64,000 nt of DNA from Parabacteroides sp. PF5-9 (GCF_029893105.1 NZ_JARXWG010000014.1:1-64000); one strand, 5' to 3'; shown: positions 1 through 9,172, counted from the first letter of the stretch. Numbers and translations are program-made. The notes: a model not told the origin generated them from the sequence alone.

Positions 1-105
1 TCTGTTTTCTGTTAGAGGTACGTCTAAACAAATTTAGAGGTACCTCTAAATCGATTTAGAGGTAGGTGTAAAACATTTTAGAGGTACCTCTAACAGAAAA
101 GTGTT
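1..105 (-). repeat. Intergenic repeat element A, five-module 22-bp family (cut by window edge)
   Basis: Four near-palindromic modules start at 12, 34, 56 and 78, exactly 22 bp apart. Each is close to TTAGAGGTACCTCTAAA and they are joined by the 4-bp linkers CAAA, TCGA and ACAT. The right end at 94-105 is CAGAAAAGTGTT, the terminal repeat seen in copies B and D. The left flank TCTGTTTTCTG matches copy C, so the fifth module and the other end lie outside the window. Orientation is opposite to B and D. The element is downstream of pdxA and does not overlap a gene. Confidence 0.9.
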
Positions 106-238
106 CGAAACAATTCTGTTTTTTCATTACGAAGTGGTAAAAAAAGCAATGGGAGGTTGTTTGGAAATGTCAATTCTAAACAGCTTTTCAACTGACAGTC
201 AGTACGTGTAAGGATTAAAAGGGTAGAGGGTTGAAAAC

Positions 239-276
239 AAAAAAAGATGTATGGTTTACTCCTTACATCTTTTTCT
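239..276. terminator. Likely bidirectional terminator downstream of pdxA
   Basis: AGATGTA at 245-251 pairs with TACATCT at 264-270. The stem is preceded by an A-run and followed by a T-run, so it could stop transcription in either direction. It lies 26 bp past the pdxA stop codon on the minus strand. Confidence 0.65.
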
Positions 277-301
277 TATTTCAATATCAGCTTCGTCTTG
301 T

Positions 302-1405
302 TTAAATATCAGCTTCTTCCTGGGTCAGATCTAATTTTTCATTATCCGCGCCTTTGTCGAAATATTGCTTTCGTAAAGGGTTTTCAGTCGCTTCACGGTA
401 TCTGATGCGATTGCGATAAATATCCAGTGCCGTATAGATTGACTGCCGGAAAGAGGCTTCAGAGGCTTTATTCTGGCCTGCAATATCGTAAGCCGTTCCA
501 TGGGCTGGGGAGGTTCGGATAACAGAAAGACCTGCGGTGTAATTCACGCCGTCTTCCATGGCTAATGCTTTGAAAGGCGTCAGTCCCTGGTCGTGATACA
601 TGGCCAGAACACCATCAAACTTACTATACATTTCAGCACCGAAGAAACCATCTGCGGCATAAGGGCCAAAAGACATCACATCTTTCTTTTCGGCTTCTTG
701 CATGGCCGGGATAATGATCTCTTTTTCTTCCGTACCCAGTAAGCCGTCATCTCCGGCGTGAGGGTTTAGCGAGAGTACCGCAATACGCGGTTTAATTATG
801 CCAAAATCCTGTTTGAGCGAGCGATTAAACAAAACCAGTTTTTGGGTAATATCTTCGACAGTAATTGTGGATGCCACTTTAGAAAGAGGGATATGACCTG
901 TAACCAGTGCTACCCGCATCTGGTCATTCATCAAAATCATAAGTGCTTTTCTTCCCAATCCACCAAAGTGTTCTTCAAGATATTCGGTATGTCCAGGAAA
1001 ATGAAACGCTTCGTTTTGAATGTTGTGTTTATTGATTGGTGCTGTCACTAATAGATCAATTGTTCCCTGTTTAAGATCGGCAATTGCTGTTTCCAATGCT
1101 TTAAAAGCGGCCATGCCGGCCACTTCTGTCGACTGTGCCAATTCAACTTTCGTCTCTTCATCGACACAATTGATGATATTGATACGGTTGTTGCCGGCCT
1201 CTGCAGCGTTTTTGATACTATTCATGTTTACAGCAGGCAATTCCAATGCTTTGCGGTGGAAAGCAGCAATTTTTGATGATCCGTAGATAACGGGAGTACA
1301 CAACTCTGTTATACGGGTATCAGCAAATGTTTTTAGAATCACTTCGTAACCAATTCCATTGATGTCACCATGTGTGATGCCGACTTTGATCAATCCTTCT
1401 TCCAT
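302..1405 (-). CDS. pdxA: 4-hydroxythreonine-4-phosphate dehydrogenase
   Basis: This is the PdxA enzyme of DXP-dependent pyridoxal 5'-phosphate synthesis. It oxidises and decarboxylates 4-phosphohydroxy-L-threonine in the cytoplasm with NAD+. The 367-residue protein has the usual family length. It carries the three metal-binding histidine motifs, seen as FPGHTEY, LNPHAGDDG and AMYHDQGLTPFK, and an N-terminal GITHGDINGIG. It is the last gene of a minus-strand group after rlmN and the DUF4837 gene, with 12 bp to the latter. A hairpin terminator follows at 239-276. The start is ATG. Confidence 0.97.
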   Translation of the reverse strand: MEEGLIKVGITHGDINGIGYEVILKTFADTRITELCTPVIYGSSKIAAFHRKALELPAVNMNSIKNAAEAGNNRINIINCVDEETKVELAQSTEVAGMAAFKALETAIADLKQGTIDLLVTAPINKHNIQNEAFHFPGHTEYLEEHFGGLGRKALMILMNDQMRVALVTGHIPLSKVASTITVEDITQKLVLFNRSLKQDFGIIKPRIAVLSLNPHAGDDGLLGTEEKEIIIPAMQEAEKKDVMSFGPYAADGFFGAEMYSKFDGVLAMYHDQGLTPFKALAMEDGVNYTAGLSVIRTSPAHGTAYDIAGQNKASEASFRQSIYTALDIYRNRIRYREATENPLRKQYFDKGADNEKLDLTQEEADI

Positions 1406-1417
1406 GTATATGTGTTC

Positions 1418-2464
1418 TTATTTTTCGTTTTTAGCAAGTTCAACAGTTGTACTTACTATCGGTTTTTCAAATTCTCCAGGTAAGCGTAATGTATATAAGG
1501 AGGCTTCGAGTCGCCTCATGTAATTTCTTTTATCGGTCTCCGGTGCATAGACAAAAGCTTCGGCAACGATGATGCGGTTACTTGTTTCATCCAAACGTGT
1601 ATGGCTGACAAAAGGGCCTCCCATCATGTCTCCCTGCATGCGCCATAATCCACGTAATACACCGCAGTATTTCCCATGAACGGTTATCGGCGTATAGGAA
1701 GGTTTCAGATAATGTGTTTCTGTAGCCATATAGGACTCTGGAAAGCTGCCGGGTATATTCGCTTTTAAGACAGAATCTCTTTTATGAATCAGGTATTCTG
1801 CGGTAAAGGTATTTGGATCGGTATATGGAAAAGAATAGACAACAACATCCATCCGGCCTGTAGAAGCATTATTAGATGTCCAGAAAAAATCGGTCGTGTC
1901 TTTATAGAAATTCATATTGGTCGGAACATTCAGCATAATACCGAATTTCTCTTTGACAGTATTCATCACCGTGATATTATATTCATTTTCGAATAATGCG
2001 ACTGCGCGGTTCATTTCCACATTTGTAAAAAAGTCGACTAAGATCCGCTTATTATCTAACATGAATGCCAAGAGTTCTTCACGGTTGGGCGCATTGATTG
2101 TTACTGCAACCTGCCCTTGTACCCATCGGTTGTCTTCATAGTTCATAGATACTTTTGTATACGCAGTAGGATTGATGTTTACAAGAAGAATGTTGCGGAC
2201 ATAGGTTAATATACCGTTAAAGTCGTTAGGCGTAACATAGGTAATACGCATGGAAGGTTCTGCTCGTGGTAATCCCAGAACGCTTGAGGTTAACTCTTCT
2301 TTTACCGCTTTTCCCGCCTCACTATTCCAGTCGGGACGTTCCATGACTACAACAATCTCGTAAGGAATACCGGTCGCTTTAGCTACAATTGAACCGGAAT
2401 TACAATTACTCATCATACCGAGAAGTAAAAGCAAACTTGTAATAATTAAAATATGAGTCTTCAT
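1418..2464 (-). CDS. DUF4837 family lipoprotein
   Basis: I recognise a Bacteroidota DUF4837 protein; its function is not known. I chose ATG 2464 (348 residues) over a longer reading to 2620. It begins a lipoprotein signal peptide, MKTHILII followed by a hydrophobic stretch and a lipobox-like Cys (MMSNCNSG). A TAnnTTTG promoter at 2488-2495 sits just upstream, and the longer frame would overlap the end of rlmN. The mature protein would be periplasmic or outer-membrane attached. It has mixed alpha/beta character and two DUF4837-like halves. It is 12 bp from pdxA, so the two probably share a transcript. Confidence 0.8.
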   Translation of the reverse strand: MKTHILIITSLLLLLGMMSNCNSGSIVAKATGIPYEIVVVMERPDWNSEAGKAVKEELTSSVLGLPRAEPSMRITYVTPNDFNGILTYVRNILLVNINPTAYTKVSMNYEDNRWVQGQVAVTINAPNREELLAFMLDNKRILVDFFTNVEMNRAVALFENEYNITVMNTVKEKFGIMLNVPTNMNFYKDTTDFFWTSNNASTGRMDVVVYSFPYTDPNTFTAEYLIHKRDSVLKANIPGSFPESYMATETHYLKPSYTPITVHGKYCGVLRGLWRMQGDMMGGPFVSHTRLDETSNRIIVAEAFVYAPETDKRNYMRRLEASLYTLRLPGEFEKPIVSTTVELAKNEK

Positions 2465-2487
2465 TTGCGTAATAATTAATAATGATA

Positions 2488-2495
2488 CAAATGTA
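2488..2495 (-). promoter_or_regulatory. Bacteroidota -7 promoter element of the DUF4837-pdxA unit
   Basis: TACATTTG on the minus strand matches the TAnnTTTG consensus. It lies 23 bp upstream of the ATG at 2464, leaving a short leader of about 15-20 nt. It lies inside the rlmN-DUF4837 gap and supports the shorter start of the downstream gene. Confidence 0.6.
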
Positions 2496-2519
2496 ATTCT
2501 TTTTATTGAACAATTAGGT

Positions 2520-3554
2520 TTACTTGTTTTCGCTGTTTTTTGCAGTAGACAACATTCCACAGGCCGCAAATATATCTTCTCCACGGGATGTTCGTATTGT
2601 ACATAAGACTCCTTTGGCATTTAATGTATCGCGGAAAGTTTCCATTTTTGTTAAGTCTGAACTTTCCAGTGCTACATTGGGGATGGCATGAAAGCGGATC
2701 AGATTAACTCTGCATGGTATCTGTTGTAATAAACCGGCCAAGGCTTCCGCATGCTGAATACTATCGTTCAGATTTTTAAAAATGATGTATTCAAAAGAGA
2801 CTCTTCTCTGATGAGAAAAGTCATATTGTTTAATTAGGTTAATAATCTCTTTAGCCGGAAAGGCTTTTTCGACGGGCATCAAGGTTAATCGTTCTTCCGG
2901 AAATGGGGAATGTAGACTGACGGCTAAGTGACAATCACTTTCTTTCAGAAAACGTTGAAGTCCCTTGTTTACTCCGATGGTAGAAACTGTGATGCGTTTA
3001 GGACTCCAACCGTATCCGTAGGAGGCTGTCAGTATTTCCAACACTTTAAATAATTCATCCGTATTGTCTAATGGTTCACCCATTCCCATGAATACGATAT
3101 TCGTTAAAGTGTCTGTTTCTGGCAACGCCTGAATCTGATTAAGTATTTCGTTTGCTGTGAGGTTGGCTTTGAATCCTTGTTTTCCCGTCATGCAGAATAA
3201 ACAATTCATTTTGCATCCTACTTGCGATGATACACATAAGGTTGCCCTGTCGTGTGTCGGTATGTATACCGACTCTACAAAATAGTTGTTTTCAACAGGA
3301 AACAGGTACTTGATCGTTCCGTCGATGGAACGCATAGATTCAGTCGGGGATGTTATACCTACATCGAAATGATTCTCCTCCAGCCAGGTTCGTTTCGCTA
3401 TCGCAATGTTTGTCATTTCAGCAATACTGGTCACTCTTTTTTTATATAACCAGTCTGCTAATTGCTTACCGGCATAAGCAGGAAGATCTGCCTGAATAGC
3501 TACTGCTTTCAGTTCGTCTAAGGTCATTCCCAACAGATGCTTTTTCTTATTCAT
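2520..3554 (-). CDS. rlmN: 23S rRNA (A2503)-C2 / tRNA(A37)-C2 methyltransferase RlmN
   Basis: RlmN is a radical-SAM methyltransferase that methylates C2 of A2503 in 23S rRNA and of A37 in some tRNAs. The 344-residue protein has the [4Fe-4S] motif CxxxCxxC at about residues 114-121 (GCKMNCLFC). It also has the SAM-binding GMGEPLDN segment and the C-terminal acceptor cysteine in RGEDIFAACGML. Length and motif order are normal for RlmN. It starts a minus-strand group just downstream of a TATCTTTG promoter (3570-3577). RlmN rather than Cfr is favoured by the Bacteroidales core context. Confidence 0.96.
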   Translation of the reverse strand: MNKKKHLLGMTLDELKAVAIQADLPAYAGKQLADWLYKKRVTSIAEMTNIAIAKRTWLEENHFDVGITSPTESMRSIDGTIKYLFPVENNYFVESVYIPTHDRATLCVSSQVGCKMNCLFCMTGKQGFKANLTANEILNQIQALPETDTLTNIVFMGMGEPLDNTDELFKVLEILTASYGYGWSPKRITVSTIGVNKGLQRFLKESDCHLAVSLHSPFPEERLTLMPVEKAFPAKEIINLIKQYDFSHQRRVSFEYIIFKNLNDSIQHAEALAGLLQQIPCRVNLIRFHAIPNVALESSDLTKMETFRDTLNAKGVLCTIRTSRGEDIFAACGMLSTAKNSENK

Positions 3555-3569
3555 TTCCGATGTTTAGTA

Positions 3570-3577
3570 CAAAGATA
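3570..3577 (-). promoter_or_regulatory. Bacteroidota -7 promoter element of rlmN
   Basis: TATCTTTG on the minus strand, 15 bp before the rlmN ATG, is a perfect TAnnTTTG match. The leader would be only about 8-10 nt. Confidence 0.6.
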
Positions 3578-3613
3578 AAAAAAGCTGCCGTATCATAGAG
3601 ATACAGCAGCTTA
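3576..3613 (-). terminator. Intrinsic terminator after the PPIase gene
   Basis: On the minus strand AAGCTGCTGTATC (3612-3600) pairs with GATACGGCAGCTT (3594-3582) with one mismatch. A T-run follows at 3582-3577. It closes the coaX-to-PPIase operon just before the rlmN promoter. Confidence 0.85.
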
Positions 3614-3647
3614 AGAGTTGATAAAAAGTCTGTTATTTTATTGTCTT

Positions 3648-5783
3648 TTAATAAAAGCGAATGCGATTATCTTCAACTTTCGCTTTGTTAATTAATGATT
3701 GAACGGCCTGGAAACCATAACGATATTCATTCATTTGGTTCAGTGCTCCAACCTGTTGTGTTTCGTTGTATTCTTTGTTATCGTTATTAACGGCATATGT
3801 TTGGACTACGTATACACCGTTATTACCTATAATCGGCTCACTTGTCTGGCCGGTTTGTGAAGAAGCAACATATGCATTGACTTTAGGCTCTACACCGATA
3901 CCTGTAATCCGACGGGTCTCGAATGTCACAAACTTGGCAGAATCAACAGCTGATCCCATCGCCTGTGCATAAGCACTGACCGAACTGAGATTTTTTGATT
4001 TTAATTCATTGGCTATTTTTTCTCCTTTCTTCTGAGCGATTAATTCAGTCTGGATAGTCGGAGTCACATTGGCTAATGAACGATATCCTTCTGGAATAGT
4101 TCCTTGAACAGCAGCAACGATAAACCGGTTTCCAACTTCAAAGATATCTGAAATAGCTCCTTTTTCATTCTGGAATGCCCAACGAATCACCTGACGTGAG
4201 TTAGATATCATTGCAAGTGTTTGATCACTGGCTGTAATTGTCACATCTTTGGTCACGTTATATCCAGCACCCTGAGCGTTTTCATTTATTTTGGCAATGG
4301 TGTTATTGGTCGAAATAAACTGATTCAGATCATTATAAATGTTACTGAAAGTCGTAGAACTAGGTGATACGGTCAGATCGACATCTGCCACTTTATACTT
4401 CGTTACATTGGCTGTTTTCTCTGTAACCTTAACCAGGTGTGTGCCGTATAATGATTTAACAACAGCTATTTCATTGATCGGTGTTGAGAAAACTGTTTTT
4501 TTGAATTCTTCGTTAATACCTCTTAAGGCAGTCGCTTCTGTAAACCAACCCAATTCACCACCGGCTTGTGCAGCTTGATCCATTGAAAATTGTCTAGCCA
4601 ATTCAGCAAAGTCAGCACCTGTTTTCAGAACATTCTTTAAACTGTCGGCAAGAGCGGTCGTGCGTGCTTCCGTTAGACCAGCCAACATGATATGGCTGAC
4701 AAATACGGAGTCGGGAGCAACGGTTTTATCAACCAATTTGAACAGTCTGTATTTATTGTTTGAAAAGAATGGACCTTCGATCGCACCGATCTCAGCAGAT
4801 GTAGCAAACTGTTTCAATTCGGCATCAAATGCATTTTCAGAAAAGAAAGCATCAATGTAAGGAACCTCCGAATTTTCATTGACTATTTCAGCAATTCTGT
4901 CTGATGAGGCCAACTCTTTCTTGATCTCTTCAATTTCAGCTTGAACTTTATTATAGTCGTCTTGGCTCGGATTGATATCTACAGAGATATAATCGATGAC
5001 TTTACTTTCTTTCTGTTTGTATAACTCTTTACGCTGGTTGTAGATTTTTTCTATTTCACCTTTACTCACCTGTATAGTAGAATCAGGGATAGAGTTGTAA
5101 GTTTGCATTGCAAAAACAATATCTTTACTTCCGGTAGAGGCGTTGAACGCATCTTTGGCTTCTAAGGTGTTCGCAGAAACAGCTTTACTTAACAGTGTGG
5201 TATATTTTTGCTCCAGACGTTGAAGTTTAATATTCTTTTCCCAGAACAGCCAGAAACTTCTGGCTTGCAGTAATTGCGCCTGCTGCTCTGCCGGATAAGA
5301 AGAGATATTATCGTCGTCAATGGCTTTAAGGAAGTTCAATAACGCCGTTTTATCAAATGCTCCGGTCTGAGGATCTGTAAAAAGTTGCATCTGTTGAATC
5401 ATCGGAGAGATGTTTTCACCCTGCACCATGTCGAACAACTCTTCAGGCCCAACAGTCAACCCTAATTCTTCTGTTGCCTTGTTCAATACAAATTCTTGAA
5501 CCATACTATCAAAGACAGACTGGCGAATCTGTGCCGTAATCTCTTCGGACAGATTTGCTGAACCGCTTTGCATTTTATAGACTTCAGACATTTCGTCTAT
5601 GCGCAATTGATAGTCCTGAATATTAATAACTTCTCCGTCAATAGACGCGATTTTCTCCTGAGATTGTCTGAAATAAGTAGAACCTGAGTTTAAAAAGTCA
5701 CCGATAATAAAGGCGAACAGTGCCACCCCCACAACAATCACTAATAGTCCTGCCTTGCTTCTAATTTTTTCCAGCGTAGCCAT
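3648..5783 (-). CDS. Membrane-anchored periplasmic peptidyl-prolyl isomerase, SurA/PpiD type
   Basis: This is a 711-residue folding chaperone/isomerase of the PpiD architecture. One N-terminal membrane helix spans about residues 13-32 (GLLVIVVGVALFAFIIGDF). A SurA_N-like chaperone region follows, then a parvulin domain at about 350-450 (VSHIML, GADFAELARQFSMD, GGELGWF, YGTHLVKV), and a long C-terminal region. It should sit in the inner membrane and help outer-membrane proteins fold. It is the last gene of the operon holding an outer-membrane protein and lptC, which fits that role. A terminator follows at 3576-3613. A second terminator lies upstream at 5840-5879, so it may also have its own promoter. 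Confidence 0.9.
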   Translation of the reverse strand: MATLEKIRSKAGLLVIVVGVALFAFIIGDFLNSGSTYFRQSQEKIASIDGEVINIQDYQLRIDEMSEVYKMQSGSANLSEEITAQIRQSVFDSMVQEFVLNKATEELGLTVGPEELFDMVQGENISPMIQQMQLFTDPQTGAFDKTALLNFLKAIDDDNISSYPAEQQAQLLQARSFWLFWEKNIKLQRLEQKYTTLLSKAVSANTLEAKDAFNASTGSKDIVFAMQTYNSIPDSTIQVSKGEIEKIYNQRKELYKQKESKVIDYISVDINPSQDDYNKVQAEIEEIKKELASSDRIAEIVNENSEVPYIDAFFSENAFDAELKQFATSAEIGAIEGPFFSNNKYRLFKLVDKTVAPDSVFVSHIMLAGLTEARTTALADSLKNVLKTGADFAELARQFSMDQAAQAGGELGWFTEATALRGINEEFKKTVFSTPINEIAVVKSLYGTHLVKVTEKTANVTKYKVADVDLTVSPSSTTFSNIYNDLNQFISTNNTIAKINENAQGAGYNVTKDVTITASDQTLAMISNSRQVIRWAFQNEKGAISDIFEVGNRFIVAAVQGTIPEGYRSLANVTPTIQTELIAQKKGEKIANELKSKNLSSVSAYAQAMGSAVDSAKFVTFETRRITGIGVEPKVNAYVASSQTGQTSEPIIGNNGVYVVQTYAVNNDNKEYNETQQVGALNQMNEYRYGFQAVQSLINKAKVEDNRIRFY

Positions 5784-5839
5784 TTATCTTTTATTTGTTT
5801 AAAGTTTATAACTCCTCATTTTAAGGGCACGAAGATACA

Positions 5840-5879
5840 AAAAAAAGGATTTGTTCCATCAATTAATCCTTTTTTTTTG
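5840..5879. terminator. Inverted repeat with A/T runs between CNNM gene and PPIase gene
   Basis: AAAAAAAGGATT pairs with AATCCTTTTTTT across a 12-nt loop. On the minus strand it follows the stop of the CNNM gene and ends in a T-run, so it can terminate or attenuate the operon before the PPIase gene. A TATCTTCG box at 5827-5834 downstream of it could restart transcription. Confidence 0.7.
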
Positions 5880-5880
5880 T

Positions 5881-7134
5881 CTAACTGTTCACTTTCATCC
5901 TTACAAGTTCTATTTTAGTAGCAGTTACCTTGACAATTTTAAATGTATATTTATCAATTTCAATGGTCTCGTTGAGTTTGGGGAATTTTTGATAATGGTG
6001 TAAAATGAATCCGGCAACAGTCACATAGTCATCGGCATCGGGAATGTCCAGGTTGAACATTTCGTTCAGGGCATCTATCTCCAGTCTTCCGGATAACAGG
6101 TATTCATCTTCTGCCACTTTCTTGGCGATATGCGATTTGATGTCATGCTCGTCTTCTATCTCTCCGAAAATTTCTTCTACCAGATCTTCCAGTGTGACAA
6201 TACCTGTGGTACCTCCGAACTCATCGACGACAACAGCAAGGCTTTTTTTATCCTGCATCAAGAGTTTCATTAATTTATTCGCTGCCATCGTTTCGGGGAC
6301 AATAGAGACACTGTTTATATTCTGCATGATATCCGAAGGGTGTTTAAACAGTTCGGAGGAGTGGATATACCCAACAATATCATCAATATTTTCATTATAG
6401 ATAAGTATTTTGGAAAGGCCTGTCTCAATAAATTTTGCGCGCAACTCTTCAACCGAAGTCTGTGTATCGCAAGCGACAATCTCTGTACGGGGAACGATAC
6501 AATCGCGCAGACGCACATTGGAAAAATCCAATGCGTTTTGAAATATTTTTACTTCGGTTTCTATTTCCGAATGTTGAGGAACATCTTCCAGGCTTTGTTG
6601 GATAAAATAATCGAGGTCGACCTTACCTAATCCCTGTTCGTTCGCCTCATTTTTTTTAACGCGCAATACCCATAAAATGCTGTGTGAAAGGAATGATGCA
6701 AATTTTGAAATCGGATATAATAGAATGTAAATAATGAATAGGGGGATCGCAAACAGATTTAATGAGAAATTGGGATTGATCCGAAAAATTGTTTTGGGAA
6801 TAAATTCACCGGCAAACAGGATTAACAGGGTAGAAATAATAGACTGAATCAATACGATTAAAGCTTCGTTAGGAATAAACCGTGCGATGTAGGGTTCTAA
6901 CAGAAGTGCCATTTGTAATCCATAGATAACAAGTGCGATATTATTGCCCACAAGCATGGTGGAAATAAACTGATTCGGATGACGGTAGAAAATGGATAGT
7001 AGTTGACAAGAGAGACTTTTGTTCTTTTTATCCAGTTCAAAACGCAGTTTATTTGATGAGACAAAGGCTATTTCTATGCCTGAGACAAAGGCTGAGAAAG
7101 CCAGGGATATGAATATGTAGACAAATGTGTTCAA
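5881..7134 (-). CDS. CNNM/CBS-domain membrane protein (hemolysin C / CorC family, GldE-like)
   Basis: The protein has an N-terminal CNNM (DUF21) domain with about four membrane helices in residues 1-150. A CBS pair follows at about 200-330 (IVPRTEIVACD, VVVDEFGGTTGIVTLEDLVEEIFGEI), then a C-terminal CorC_HlyC transporter-associated domain. Relatives are linked to Mg2+ or Co2+ movement, and in gliding Bacteroidota to GldE. There are 417 residues. The start is TTG at 7134, inside a TTGA overlap with the lptC stop, so translation is probably coupled. It belongs to the envelope operon between lptC and the PPIase gene. Its exact substrate cannot be read from sequence. Confidence 0.9.
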   Translation of the reverse strand: MNTFVYIFISLAFSAFVSGIEIAFVSSNKLRFELDKKNKSLSCQLLSIFYRHPNQFISTMLVGNNIALVIYGLQMALLLEPYIARFIPNEALIVLIQSIISTLLILFAGEFIPKTIFRINPNFSLNLFAIPLFIIYILLYPISKFASFLSHSILWVLRVKKNEANEQGLGKVDLDYFIQQSLEDVPQHSEIETEVKIFQNALDFSNVRLRDCIVPRTEIVACDTQTSVEELRAKFIETGLSKILIYNENIDDIVGYIHSSELFKHPSDIMQNINSVSIVPETMAANKLMKLLMQDKKSLAVVVDEFGGTTGIVTLEDLVEEIFGEIEDEHDIKSHIAKKVAEDEYLLSGRLEIDALNEMFNLDIPDADDYVTVAGFILHHYQKFPKLNETIEIDKYTFKIVKVTATKIELVRMKVNS

Positions 7135-7769
7135 AGGTTATCCTGTTCGGTATTGTTTGCTGTTTGAGTACTGTCAGCCGGAGCAGAGTCTTTTACTGGG
7201 AAAACACCCTGGGAGTTAAATATGCGATATTGAGACATGTTTTGATTGGATTCAAAACCAATACCGGTAATAATTTTATCTTCTTGTGTGATTTTGATAT
7301 ACTGATCCGAATAAATCTTTTCGTTTTCCTGATCCCAATACAATAAAGAAGTCTCGAAAAACTCTCCATTCAGATTTTCTATCTCCACATTGTTGATCGC
7401 TTTCCATAGTTTCTTTTTTTCAAAGTAATAAGCGGTATCCGCTTTTATACTTGCTTCGGTTTGGAAGAGCGTATCAAATTTCTCGACATAGACGCCTTCC
7501 GGAAAATACCAGTAAGGTTCTTCTGCTTTTCCATAAATGAACCATTCTTTGGTTACCAGCCGATAACGGGTCACTCCCGAATCGGAAATAAGTGATGCGA
7601 CATCTGTCGTTTTCACCGTAAAGGTGTTTTCGGGGTCGAATACCACCTCTACCACTTCCGTTTTATCCTTTCCGCAGGAGGTAGATAATAAAAGCAACAT
7701 AACAACCACTGCGATAGTGGTTGTTATGTTGGTATAAGTCGTTTTGCAATGAAAACGTTTATTGGTCAT
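7131..7769 (-). CDS. lptC: LPS export protein LptC
   Basis: LptC is the inner-membrane-anchored periplasmic protein that passes lipopolysaccharide from LptBFG to LptA. I set the start at ATG 7769 (212 residues, MTNKRFHCK), 7 bp after the TPR gene stop. A reading to 7883 would overlap that gene by over 100 bp. The N-terminus has a hydrophobic segment ending in a lipobox-like LLSTSCGKD, so it may be a lipoprotein rather than a single-pass protein. The rest is the LptC beta-jellyroll, with AYYFEKKKLWKAINNVEI typical of the family. A perfect 15-bp inverted repeat lies in the signal region. Confidence 0.88.
   Translation of the reverse strand: MTNKRFHCKTTYTNITTTIAVVVMLLLLSTSCGKDKTEVVEVVFDPENTFTVKTTDVASLISDSGVTRYRLVTKEWFIYGKAEEPYWYFPEGVYVEKFDTLFQTEASIKADTAYYFEKKKLWKAINNVEIENLNGEFFETSLLYWDQENEKIYSDQYIKITQEDKIITGIGFESNQNMSQYRIFNSQGVFPVKDSAPADSTQTANNTEQDNL
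7696..7730 (-). other. Perfect 15-bp inverted repeat inside the lptC signal-peptide codons
   Basis: AACATAACAACCACT at 7696-7710 is followed by a 5-nt loop and its exact reverse complement at 7716-7730. The mRNA would form a stable hairpin beginning about 40 nt after the start codon. It encodes part of the hydrophobic N-terminal segment, where codon choice is free enough to allow it. Confidence 0.9.
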
Positions 7770-7776
7770 ACTGTGA

Positions 7777-9141
7777 TTATCTAACGATGGTTCGCTCGTT
7801 AATCCAACCACCGATAGTGATTGTTTTCCCTTTTTCCAAATCCGGATGCATGAAAATTTCTTCGGTAGAAGGGAGGTGGGCACGATAAGCGCTGATCAAT
7901 GAGTTCGCTTCTTCTGCAACTGTAGAATCAACTTGTCTGCCTTTTTCAAACTTATCAATAGCTGTATTGTATACCACTCTTGCCATTACTCCATCATTCG
8001 GATAAACCGATTTGGCTGTTGCTGCATACATCTTTCCAATCAATAAATAAGGACTTCCGTAATTCGGATTGTTTTCGATGGCTTTTAATGCATACTGTCT
8101 GGATCTTGAATAGTTGTTTTGTTCAAACATCAACAACGCAATCATGTAATAATCATCAGCGATAGAATTCGGATCTGTATCCAGAGTAGCCGCTTCTTCA
8201 AAGTAGGTGATTGCTGTATTATAATCTTTATCACGAACAGCCTGTTTTCCTAAACCAACTGCTGATTCAGCTGTAGGTGCATTCACGTGTACGTATCTTG
8301 AAGCTGCGAAATAAGCATCGATTTCCTGGCAACGTACTCTTCTGAACAACGCTAACGTTTCACGAAGAAATTCCATGTCTGTTTTGTTGTCTTCGATTTT
8401 TGCAGCATACATATTCTGCAATGTTTCGCAATCTGCAGCGCCACTGTTTACGAATCCATTGTCGACAGCTGATTTGTAGGTAGTCAGATTTTTGATATCA
8501 CGTTCTGAATTAGCTGCTTGGGCTGCTGCGATCTGTGTATCCAAGATGGCAGAACTTTTCAGGTAATCTTCCAGATATTGTTCTTTAAAACCAGGATCAC
8601 TCAGTAATTGCTGGTGAGCAGAAAACATATAAAGCGAAACGGCTAGAGCTTCTGTTTTTTCACCGAACTGCTCGAGTACAGGTTTCAACCAACCATACAA
8701 CACTTTCGGATCTACTTTATCACCCATGTATTGGATGTAATCCTGTGCTTTACGAGAGATAATCCAGTCGGTTCCGTAACGCGGATCATTACCGAAATAT
8801 TTAACACGTTTGTCATACACAGCCATCAAATCATCCACTAATGCACTTTTTTTAGCAGGATCAGTTTCGTTACCGATTTGCCAACCAACGATTTGTACAC
8901 CATACAGATAGATGTCCTTCGTCGCAGCAGGACATTCTTCATACACTATTTTCCAAAACGGATAAGCATCCGCATAGTTTTTTGCTTTTGCGTAGGGAAC
9001 GAATAAACTAATGTTGGTAATACAACGTACACTGTCCTCACCAGAACCGAATTGAGTACCATTATCTACTCCCTTTTGCGCATAGGCCCCGAATACTCCT
9101 ATCGAGAATCCGATGGCAATTAATAACACTTTGATTTTCAT
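7777..9141 (-). CDS. Exported tetratricopeptide-repeat protein
   Basis: The 454-residue protein has a cleavable signal peptide (about residues 1-21, ending AYAQ). TPR-like helical repeats are clear from about residue 285 (GKQAVRDKDYNTAITYFEEAATLD, then MFEQNNYSRSRQYALKAIENNPNYGSPYLLIGKM). It should be a periplasmic scaffold. It lies between an outer-membrane protein gene and lptC, with 31 and 7 bp gaps, so it is probably co-expressed with envelope assembly genes. No enzymatic motif is visible and the exact role is unknown. Confidence 0.85.
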   Translation of the reverse strand: MKIKVLLIAIGFSIGVFGAYAQKGVDNGTQFGSGEDSVRCITNISLFVPYAKAKNYADAYPFWKIVYEECPAATKDIYLYGVQIVGWQIGNETDPAKKSALVDDLMAVYDKRVKYFGNDPRYGTDWIISRKAQDYIQYMGDKVDPKVLYGWLKPVLEQFGEKTEALAVSLYMFSAHQQLLSDPGFKEQYLEDYLKSSAILDTQIAAAQAANSERDIKNLTTYKSAVDNGFVNSGAADCETLQNMYAAKIEDNKTDMEFLRETLALFRRVRCQEIDAYFAASRYVHVNAPTAESAVGLGKQAVRDKDYNTAITYFEEAATLDTDPNSIADDYYMIALLMFEQNNYSRSRQYALKAIENNPNYGSPYLLIGKMYAATAKSVYPNDGVMARVVYNTAIDKFEKGRQVDSTVAEEANSLISAYRAHLPSTEEIFMHPDLEKGKTITIGGWINERTIVR

Positions 9142-9172
9142 ATCTATTCCTATATAAAATTAACAACTCGAA

